Origin: Oscillospiraceae bacterium
GTDB taxonomy: Bacteria; Bacillota; Clostridia; Oscillospirales; Oscillospiraceae
Length of the DNA: 6,344 bases
Assembly (NCBI GenBank): GCA_016296635.1
Contig: JAEDIZ010000117.1
Coordinates: forward strand, 1-6,344
Direction: 5' to 3'
Shown piece by piece: positions 1 to 3,720 of the stretch. The notes under the pieces are model-generated. The model had not been told where the DNA came from. It saw only the letters and a list, made by a program, of their open reading frames with translations, and did no database searches. The position numbers were made by a program, and so were the translations under genes. Within the stretch, counting starts at the first letter, position 1. Each line of letters starts with the position of its first letter.

Positions 1-44
1 CGTCTTCGTCCGGTATCCTTCGCGGATTCCGGTGCGCCACTCAT
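1..44 (-). CDS. Possible start of the next early-operon gene (partial)
   Basis: On the minus strand an ATG at 44-42 overlaps the TGA stop (43-41) of the upstream gene as ATGA, and the frame stays open to the window edge. The visible product would begin MSGAPESAKDTGRR. The same kind of overlap joins the two preceding genes, which supports a tightly packed operon. A GTG at 40-38, immediately after the stop, opens another frame (MAHRNPRRIPDED) that also runs off the edge, and no clear Shine-Dalgarno separates the two choices. Too little is visible to name a function, and the gene may start beyond the window. Confidence 0.3.
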   Translation of the reverse strand, partial: MSGAPESAKDTGRR

Positions 45-301
45 TCGCCGTCATAGTCGTCCTCTTCTGCGCTGATGCAGTTGAGCATCTCCATCGTGAT
101 TCCGGCAAGCTCAAGCTCTTTGCCCTTCTTCTCGTAGAAGCGGAGCTGGTACATGTACTGCCGTCTCCGGTTCCGGACGGCCTCCTCGCGCCGGGCCAGC
201 TTCACATGGGGCGATTTCTTCAGCCGCTCGATCTCGGCGTCCACCTGCTCGTCCGTGAAAAACTCTTTTGCCATGTTATCTTTCAGTCCTTTCTGCATCA
301 T
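41..301 (-). CDS. Small conserved-type phage protein of unknown function
   Basis: This 86-residue product is highly charged. Its middle part is rich in Arg, Lys and Glu (residues about 23-64, with an RNRRR stretch near 44-48) and should be helical, probably coiled-coil. The C-terminus is acidic (AEEDDYDGE). No membrane segment or catalytic motif is visible. The first ATG overlaps the TGA of the preceding gene as ATGA, suggesting translational coupling. A second candidate start at 274 gives MAKEFFTDEQV, which looks like a more natural N-terminus and has an AAAGGA upstream, though widely spaced. It resembles, from memory, short proteins found in early regions of Clostridia phages whose role is unknown. 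A nucleic-acid-binding or adaptor role is possible from composition only. Confidence 0.72.
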   Translation of the reverse strand: MMQKGLKDNMAKEFFTDEQVDAEIERLKKSPHVKLARREEAVRNRRRQYMYQLRFYEKKGKELELAGITMEMLNCISAEEDDYDGE

Positions 302-525
302 GCGGTTTCATTCATGCCCTCCACAAACCGCAAAAACGGGATTCTCGGAATCTTCATTCTGTTCCCGGCGAATGTGAACGGATAACCGATCAGGTCGGGC
401 CGCTGATGGGCCGTCACGCGGATTGTCTGCGGATTTGACCCGAGGACGCCGCTGATATCCTCCGGCGTCAAAAAGGGCTTGTCGATCTCCCGCAGCTCTT
501 CCAGCGTCTTTGCGGGCTTTGCCAT
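298..525 (-). CDS. Excisionase-like / HTH DNA-binding phage protein
   Basis: This 75-residue protein has the layout of small MerR/excisionase-type winged helices. A leader (MAKPAKTLEELREIDKP) is followed by a helix-turn-helix at about residues 19-42 (LTPEDISGVLGSNPQTIRV) and a short basic wing with Gly-Asn-Arg-Met-Lys-Ile-Pro at about 54-60. A consensus AAGGAGG lies seven bases before the ATG, so the start is secure. It is the first gene of the left-hand minus-strand group, overlaps the next gene by ATGA, and lies downstream of the Cro-like gene at 1469-1690. Leftward transcription from the switch would reach it after crossing the oppositely oriented cassette. It could be the recombination directionality factor for the integrase in this window, or a helicase-loader/regulator accessory. 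The DNA-binding fold is well supported; the Xis role is inference. Confidence 0.78.
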   Translation of the reverse strand: MAKPAKTLEELREIDKPFLTPEDISGVLGSNPQTIRVTAHQRPDLIGYPFTFAGNRMKIPRIPFLRFVEGMNETA

Positions 526-533
526 GTCTTTCC

Positions 534-560
534 CTCCTTTTCTTGTCAGAACAATCAGAA
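534..560. repeat. Left copy of imperfect direct repeat flanking the cassette
   Basis: The pattern is CTCCTTTTCTTG-TCAGAACAATCAGAA. It is the leader (Shine-Dalgarno complement plus upstream bases) of the minus-strand gene ending at 298. A near copy lies at 1416-1441, beyond the plus-strand cassette, in the same orientation; the shared core is TCAGAACA(A)TCA(G/A)AA next to CTCCTTT. The pair suggests the leader was duplicated when the cassette was inserted. Confidence 0.5.
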
Positions 561-562
561 TC

Positions 563-592
563 TTGACGGTTTCTTACTCCTGCTGGTAAAAT
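563..592 (+). promoter_or_regulatory. Sigma70-type promoter of the 640-1401 cassette
   Basis: TTGACG (563-568) and TAAAAT (587-592) are separated by 18 bases, so transcription should start near 599-601. The promoter points right, away from the minus-strand gene at 298-525. The -10 box lies inside the left arm of the inverted repeat (578-604), so anything binding that repeat would cover the promoter. It is the only good promoter seen upstream of the small ORF at 640 and the membrane protein at 949. Confidence 0.55.
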
Positions 593-604
593 TGACCTAT
601 CCCC
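578..604 (+). repeat. Left arm of a 27-bp inverted repeat
   Basis: These 27 bases match the reverse complement of 900-926 at 24 positions (differences at arm positions 10, 11 and 18). A further shared box, CTTGACG at 562-568, matches the reverse complement of 929-935, but the gap to the arm is nine bases on this side and two on the other. Most of this arm is upstream of the predicted transcription start, so the repeat probably acts in DNA (operator or element end) more than as an RNA stem. Confidence 0.75.
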
Positions 605-639
605 GCTGCGCACGGGTCTGGAAAGGAGGTGGGCTGCCC

Positions 640-702
640 ATGAGCGAGATGCTCTCCGCAGTCATGCAGCTTTTCCTGAGCCTCCCTGGTAACGTCCGCT
701 GA
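640..702 (+). CDS. 20-residue small protein or leader peptide with a strong RBS
   Basis: ATG at 640 is preceded by AAAGGAGGT (622-630), one of the strongest Shine-Dalgarno sequences in the window. A tiny TGGG/CCCA hairpin (630-640) lies between them. The 20-residue product is MSEMLSAVMQLFLSLPGNVR, ending in TGA at 700-702. Residues 4-15 (MLSAVMQLFLSL) form a short amphipathic or hydrophobic helix and the end is Pro-Gly-Asn-Val-Arg. It lies about 40 bases after the predicted transcription start, and its stop is followed within a few bases by a perfect 7-bp hairpin (708-726). The placement suits a leader peptide or a small membrane-active peptide, but no family is recognised. Spurious translation cannot be excluded because the ORF is so short. 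Confidence 0.4.
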   Translation: MSEMLSAVMQLFLSLPGNVR

Positions 703-703
703 C

Positions 704-846
704 AGCTCCGATGGTGCAGCCATCGGCGTTTCGCACACGTCAGTCAGCAGAGGCGCGGTGAGATGGTCGTTCGTTCCGGCTGCGTCACACAATCCCGTGG
801 TCGCACACGTTAAAATGCTGTCTGTGTGCCGCATACGCCGCGCCGG
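704..846 (+). ncRNA. Possible structured untranslated RNA between the small ORF and the membrane protein gene
   Basis: The roughly 245 bases between the small ORF (ends 702) and the start at 949 hold no convincing gene but several potential stems. CCGATGG (708-714) pairs perfectly with CCATCGG (720-726). A composite stem of three parts joins 776-780 with 842-846 (CCGGC/GCCGG), 782-785 with 835-838 (GCGT/ACGC) and 786-790 with 824-828 (CACAC/GTGTG). Inside it, CGTG (796-799) pairs with CACG (806-809). TCGCACACGT occurs twice, at 730-739 and 801-810. This may be a regulatory leader or small RNA. Fold stability was not calculated, and GC-rich DNA gives stems by chance. Confidence 0.3.
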
Positions 847-899
847 AGGCTAAGTTCAGAGGCGGGCAGTTCGGAGAACGACCGGGCTGTCCATCTCTG

Positions 900-926
900 G
901 GGGATAGGCCAATTTCGCCAGCAGGA
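900..926 (-). repeat. Right arm of the 27-bp inverted repeat
   Basis: This is the partner of 578-604, in inverted orientation with 24 of 27 bases matching; CGTCAAG at 929-935 extends the symmetry. The arm ends nine bases before the Shine-Dalgarno (GTGAGG, 935-940) of the gene at 949, so a factor bound here would touch that gene's leader. No promoter of quality similar to the one at 563-592 is visible in this arm. Confidence 0.75.
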
Positions 927-948
927 TTCGTCAAGTGAGGTGTTGTTT

Positions 949-1401
949 GTGAATATTCGTTTTCCCGTCCTGGATTCTCTCGCCAAAGCCGGAAACCGCA
1001 TGGATTACATTGCGCTGCTCAATGCGCTGGAGGAACCCGGTCATCTTTCCATGGGCCTGCTCAGGCAGATGAAGCAGGAGGGCCTGATTTCCGGAACCTT
1101 CCAGGCGTATTCTGTCGTAAAACTCGAACCGCCCGGCTCTGCGCTGTACTTACAGCTTCTTCTGGATCTGCGCGAAGCTGAATCCGATGAGGAGCAGAAT
1201 CGCGCCGAACAGGAAGCCGCCGAATCCAAGCGCCTCGCCGAAAAAATGGAGGATCATGCCCGCGAAGAGCGATATCATATCGAGCAGAAGAAAACGACCA
1301 TAAAGGCGGCGTTGATTTCTGCGCTGATCGCGCTTCCGGTCGGCATGATCATCGATCATTTCGGAGAGATCATCTCTCTGATTACTGGCCTCTTTTCCTG
1401 A
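949..1401 (+). CDS. Winged-helix / coiled-coil / membrane-anchored accessory protein
   Basis: The product is 150 residues from a GTG at 949, which has GTGAGG (935-940) eight bases before it; the frame is open further upstream, and ATG at 1000 is an alternative. Three parts are visible. Residues about 5-70 look like a winged helix: three helices (PVLDSLAKAG, MDYIALLNAL, SMGLLRQMKQEGLI) followed by a strand-rich wing. Residues about 71-117 are a Glu/Lys/Ala-rich coiled coil. Residues about 117-150 are hydrophobic (ALISALIALPVGMII, then IISLITGLF), forming one or two membrane segments at the very C-terminus. This would place a sensor or binding domain in the cytoplasm on a membrane tether. The gene runs against the surrounding minus-strand genes, as expected for a moron. 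No known family is recognised; exclusion, immunity or membrane-damage roles are speculation. Confidence 0.75.
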   Translation: MNIRFPVLDSLAKAGNRMDYIALLNALEEPGHLSMGLLRQMKQEGLISGTFQAYSVVKLEPPGSALYLQLLLDLREAESDEEQNRAEQEAAESKRLAEKMEDHAREERYHIEQKKTTIKAALISALIALPVGMIIDHFGEIISLITGLFS

Positions 1402-1415
1402 TATCACGCTGTCAT

Positions 1416-1441
1416 CTCCTTTCCTGTTCAGAACATCAAAA
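1416..1441. repeat. Right copy of imperfect direct repeat flanking the cassette
   Basis: CTCCTTTCCTGTTCAGAACATCAAAA resembles 534-560 with a few substitutions and one-base indels. On the minus strand it reads as a leader with GGAAAGGAG, yet no believable minus-strand gene follows because the plus-strand gene 949-1401 occupies that space. It may be the original leader remnant left behind by insertion of the cassette. Confidence 0.5.
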
Positions 1442-1468
1442 AGTCCAGTTTATAGGTCTTAATCTGTG

Positions 1469-1690
1469 CTAGGATGTAGGCGTATCGGGAAGGTCAAGGA
1501 TTTCGCAGATTGCTCGAATAATCTTTGGTGCACTTCGCTCCCCTGTCAGGATTTTGTAAGTATACCCGCTATCGATATACAACCCCGTCCTCTCTGAAAC
1601 TTGCTCCTCAAGCCACTTCTGAGTTTTGCCTATTCGCAAGAGTTCCGTCTTAACGCACAAACCAAAAGGCGTGAATTTGCACGATTCCAA
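1469..1690 (-). CDS. Cro-like small HTH regulator (XRE-type, phage early gene)
   Basis: This 73-residue protein resembles the 'TPFG.xVK' class of small phage HTH proteins. TPFGLCVKTELLRIGKTQKW is followed by a helix-turn-helix at about residues 23-58, including the recognition-helix region (DSGYTYKILTGERSAPK), and ends IIRAICEILDLPDTPTS. The start is TTG at 1690, preceded by GAAGGAGG about nine bases upstream on the minus strand. No ATG or GTG in frame fits better. It is transcribed away from the repressor at 1884, from the leftward promoter at 1798-1826. Position and size suggest the Cro counterpart of the switch, setting early gene expression. Whether it binds the same 16-bp palindromes as the repressor is unknown. 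Confidence 0.82.
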   Translation of the reverse strand: MESCKFTPFGLCVKTELLRIGKTQKWLEEQVSERTGLYIDSGYTYKILTGERSAPKIIRAICEILDLPDTPTS

Positions 1691-1719
1691 TAAATTATAC
1701 CTCCTTCAGTACATTTTTC

Positions 1720-1748
1720 TTGACAAGTACGGAATACTGTACTATATT
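1720..1748 (+). promoter_or_regulatory. Rightward lysogeny promoter (repressor operon)
   Basis: A consensus TTGACA (1720-1725) and TATATT (1743-1748) are 17 bases apart, so transcription should start near 1755 and run toward the repressor at 1884. The spacer contains the palindrome GTACGGAATACTGTAC (1727-1742), so a bound repressor would block polymerase directly. The leader would be about 130 bases and pass through the other operators and the opposing promoter. Confidence 0.75.
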
Positions 1749-1910
1749 AAAGGCGCCAACCAACATAATACGTACGGCATTCCGTGCTTACACGTGTATA
1801 TTAGCACTGATTTCCGTACGTGTCAACAAGAAAGTACGGACTTCCGCATATTCGGAATTCCGTACAATTTTGAGGTGCTTAATATGTGTACAATGTACGG
1901 AATTATCGAG
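1727..1910. promoter_or_regulatory. Operator array: six copies of a 16-bp palindrome
   Basis: The consensus read from the copies is GTACGGAATTCCGTAC. Copies lie at 1727-1742, 1772-1787, 1804-1819 (13/16), 1834-1849 (13/16), 1850-1865 (14/16) and 1895-1910 (perfect left half only, inside the repressor's first codons). The fourth and fifth are exactly adjacent. The first and third fill the -35/-10 spacers of the two promoters. The second lies between the two expected start points. Such an array is typical for cooperative binding by dimers of an XRE repressor, most likely the protein encoded at 1884-2249. The binding protein is inferred; the repeats are seen directly. Confidence 0.8.
1798..1826 (-). 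promoter_or_regulatory. Leftward early promoter (Cro-like gene)
   Basis: On the minus strand TTGACA (1826-1821) and TAATAT (1803-1798) are 17 bases apart. The expected start is near 1791, giving a leader of about 100 bases before the TTG codon at 1690. The spacer holds an operator copy (1804-1819). This promoter faces the rightward one at 1720-1748, so their transcripts overlap by about 35 bases and continue into each other's promoter. Confidence 0.72.
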
Positions 1911-2249
1911 CAGCTGTGCTCAGAAAAAGGAATCAAGCCAGGTAAACTGTGTGCTGACCTCGGGATCAGCAGAGGCATACTGAGCGACCTAAAAGCAGGA
2001 AGGACAAAAAAACTATCATCAGAAAATGTTGCAAAGGTCTCCGCTTATTTTGGAATTTCCACCGACTATATTCTCGGTAAGGAAACAGAAAAAGCGCCTG
2101 CCGAAACCGGCAAGCGCTCCGTCAGCGACGACGATATTAAATTTGCCCTCTTCGGCGGCGATGGTGAGATCACCGACGCCATGTACGACGAGGTTCGTAA
2201 TTTTGCCGCCTACGTCAAGCAGAGAGAGGCAAGCAAGAAGAAGGAGTAG
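1884..2249 (+). CDS. XRE-family phage repressor (ImmR-like)
   Basis: This is a 121-residue protein with an XRE helix-turn-helix at about residues 5-62 (KPGKLCADLGISRGILSDLK followed by the FGISTDYILG ending typical of the family). A short Pro/Glu/Lys linker leads to a C-terminal part (SDDDIKFALFGGDGEITDAM and on) with a helix rich in charged residues, probably for dimerisation. GAGGTG (1872-1877) six bases before ATG 1884 sets the start; a second ATG at 1893 is spaced too far, and the frame is open upstream through the operators without a good start. The gene begins inside the operator array and overlaps its last copy, as for an autoregulated repressor. It is followed after two bases by an ImmA-like protease, the pairing known from ICEBs1 and phi105, which suggests it is the protease's target. 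Confidence 0.9.
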   Translation: MCTMYGIIEQLCSEKGIKPGKLCADLGISRGILSDLKAGRTKKLSSENVAKVSAYFGISTDYILGKETEKAPAETGKRSVSDDDIKFALFGGDGEITDAMYDEVRNFAAYVKQREASKKKE

Positions 2250-2251
2250 CC

Positions 2252-2680
2252 ATGGATGTTCTGGCCCTCTATGAGATCGCAAAGCAACAGAATATAGAGG
2301 TGATCCAGTTTCCCATGAAAGAAAATGGCTCCATGTCCATTCTTCTGGAGGACGGGGCCTGCTGCATCGGTATGGATGAGTCCGTCATGGACGGCGGCGT
2401 CCAGGAGCGCGTCCACCTGGCCCATGAGCTGGGGCACTGTGAAACCGGCAGCTTCTACAGCCTCTGCACCGCAGTCGACAGCCGCCAGCGCCACGAATAC
2501 CGTGCCGACAAATGGGCCGTCCGCCGCCTGATCACGGAGGACGATCTGGATCAGGCGGTCGCAGACGGCTGCGTGGAACTCTGGCAGCTCGCCGAGCGGT
2601 TTGAAGTGACGGAGCAATTCATGAAAAAGGCCATTTGCTTCTATACCTATGGAAACGTCGCCGCCGAGCTGTATTTTTAG
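2252..2680 (+). CDS. ImmA/IrrE-type metallopeptidase (anti-repressor)
   Basis: The product has 142 residues. A zinc-protease HExxH motif lies at residues 58-62 (HELGH), with the second half HEYRADKWAV at 81-90, whose Glu82 and Asp86 fit the third ligand and the conserved acid of the ImmA/IrrE (DUF955-like) family. C-terminal helices (about 96-130) resemble the winged-helix tail of ImmA. The ATG follows the repressor stop by two bases, and its Shine-Dalgarno AAGAAGGAG lies in the last codons of the repressor, so the two are co-translated. In ICEBs1 the homologous ImmA cuts the repressor ImmR when induced; by analogy this protein should switch the phage to lytic growth. All key residues appear intact. 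Its activating signal is not visible here. Confidence 0.9.
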   Translation: MDVLALYEIAKQQNIEVIQFPMKENGSMSILLEDGACCIGMDESVMDGGVQERVHLAHELGHCETGSFYSLCTAVDSRQRHEYRADKWAVRRLITEDDLDQAVADGCVELWQLAERFEVTEQFMKKAICFYTYGNVAAELYF

Positions 2681-2727
2681 AAATCGAATAAGGGGCAATA
2701 AACATGACAAAATGGAGCGTGTGAACA

Positions 2728-3210
2728 ATGGATTCTTTTGAAGAAAAATATTGTGAACTAATAGACAAGTTAAGGCCGCAGATTGTAAGTGTATTGAAGC
2801 AAAGGTATATGGAATATTACTCAGATTTCAGCTGTGGAATATGGAGAAACATGGGATTTTCTGATAACATCATGTTTCCTGCCGCAATCATATATGTTCC
2901 GATCATCATCGTATTTCTATCGCATGTACTTCCGCATAGTTTTACTCTTGCACTGGTCGGATCGATTGTATCCATTGTGATTGCGTTTTTTCTTATTTTG
3001 CATTTCAGCAATTTTCTTGATTCTGTTTCATCGAGAATATGCAAATATTTCTTTGAAAAGTATGAGTATAAACGAATTATTCTATTATGTCTGACATGGA
3101 GCAAAGAAAGAGAATTGGAAAAAGCATGTACAGAAACACAGGAGAATGATATCGTTCGGTTTTATGAACGGTGCGAATACCATATCGTAAATGAGTTTTT
3201 TGATTATTAA
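2728..3210 (+). CDS. AT-rich accessory membrane protein, unknown function
   Basis: The product is 160 residues. The N-terminal part (1-46) is helical, charged and likely cytoplasmic. Two adjacent membrane segments at about 48-66 (IMFPAAIIYVPIIIVFLSHV) and 72-94 (FTLALVGSIVSIVIAFFLIL) form a hairpin. A C-terminal cytoplasmic domain (95-160) is rich in Lys, Arg, Glu and Cys. GGAG (2714-2717) is ten bases before the ATG. A six-codon ORF (ATG 2704, stop 2722-2724) sits just upstream and could be a leader. The DNA is visibly more AT-rich than the flanking repressor and integrase genes, a sign of separate acquisition. Position between the repressor module and integrase is a common place for lysogenic-conversion or superinfection-exclusion genes. 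No family is recognised, so any such role is inference. Confidence 0.78.
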   Translation: MDSFEEKYCELIDKLRPQIVSVLKQRYMEYYSDFSCGIWRNMGFSDNIMFPAAIIYVPIIIVFLSHVLPHSFTLALVGSIVSIVIAFFLILHFSNFLDSVSSRICKYFFEKYEYKRIILLCLTWSKERELEKACTETQENDIVRFYERCEYHIVNEFFDY

Positions 3211-3226
3211 GTTTGATGGGGGTAGT

Positions 3227-3601
3227 ATGCACATGGCTAATTTGACAGAGCAGGATGTTATTTCTCCGTTCATTGGGAAGAAGATCATCGATACTTTGCC
3301 GGATGACTTTGCACAGGATGACGGAGAAACGATCGTAATTTGCAATATCGATTATAAGGATGAAGAGGAATACCAGAAGATGTTTGGAATCACGGACGCG
3401 CTTCTGGATAAATGGGACTGCAGGGGCATTGTCTTTAACCTGTATATTGAGCGGGATGATGATTCTATTGCAGATGTGGAGATTCACAAATACACGGACG
3501 AAGATAATTGGCATGGGCGCCCGATTACAAATGATCTTACGCCGACACAGCAGGAGCTTCGCATTGCGCGAAGAATCCTTTCGTATATCACTGCGCAGTA
3601 A
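3227..3601 (+). CDS. Acidic accessory protein, unknown function
   Basis: A soluble, strongly acidic product of 124 residues starts at ATG 3227, after a GGGGG (3218-3222). ATG 3233 is equally possible with better spacing, and an ATG at 3191 lies inside the previous gene without a clear ribosome site. Features include a first half with clustered acids (DDFAQDDGET near 27-36, YKDEEEYQ near 43-50), a central strand-like segment (GIVFNLYIERDDDSIADVEI, about 67-86) and an Arg-rich C-terminal helix (LRIARRIL). There is no signal peptide or membrane segment. It follows the membrane-protein gene by 16 bases, so the two probably form one unit, perhaps a membrane effector and a cytoplasmic partner. Function is not recognised. 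Confidence 0.72.
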   Translation: MHMANLTEQDVISPFIGKKIIDTLPDDFAQDDGETIVICNIDYKDEEEYQKMFGITDALLDKWDCRGIVFNLYIERDDDSIADVEIHKYTDEDNWHGRPITNDLTPTQQELRIARRILSYITAQ

Positions 3602-3638
3602 AAAAATGTGCCGCCCCTGTGTGCGAGACAGGAGCGGC
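3600..3638 (-). terminator. Intrinsic terminator for leftward transcription
   Basis: GCCGC and GCGGC (3610-3614, 3634-3638) plus CCTGT and ACAGG (3616-3620, 3628-3632) form an 11-position stem with one mismatch and a seven-base loop. On the minus strand it is followed after three bases by seven T (3606-3600). On the plus strand no T-run follows, so rightward transcription could continue into the integrase. It would stop antisense transcripts entering from the attachment-site side. Confidence 0.65.
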
Positions 3639-3720
3639 GTGCAGAAAACCTACACATCACAATATAGGGGCAGTCTGCCTTTTCAGGCTATCACATTTGC
3701 CCCGGAAAGGCAAGAAAAAA

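Noticed and set aside
574..834. Minus-strand ORF of 86 codons across the gene-poor region
   Set aside because: No ribosome site at its start, biased composition without a plausible domain, and it runs through the promoter and inverted repeat.
562..935. A retron or diversity-generating element, suggested by inverted repeats around a structured stretch
   Set aside because: No reverse transcriptase or template/variable repeat pair is present in the window, and most of the left arm lies upstream of the predicted transcription start.
826..948. Upstream extension of the 949-1401 gene to ATG 826
   Set aside because: The added 41 residues are low in recognisable structure, no ribosome site precedes 826, and the inverted repeat lies inside the extension, whereas GTG 949 has a good site at the right distance.
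1150..1407. Minus-strand ORF of 85 codons with a GTG start and a well-spaced GGAG, opposite the membrane protein gene
   Set aside because: The plus-strand frame reads as a coherent winged-helix/coiled-coil/membrane protein. The hydrophobic look of the antisense product follows from reading Glu/Lys/Ala-rich codons backwards, and the ribosome site is probably the duplicated leader remnant at 1416-1441.
1626..1883. Upstream extension of the repressor ORF
   Set aside because: It crosses both promoters and most operators. The ATG at 1884 has GAGGTG at proper distance and starts a complete XRE domain.
2704..2724. Six-codon ORF (MTKWSV) before the membrane protein gene
   Set aside because: Too short to support as a gene; AAGGGG precedes it, so it is only mentioned as a possible leader.
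2210..2728. Long minus-strand ORF (172 codons) opposite the ImmA-like gene
   Set aside because: The plus strand encodes an intact HELGH metallopeptidase; the antisense frame is a shadow of it.
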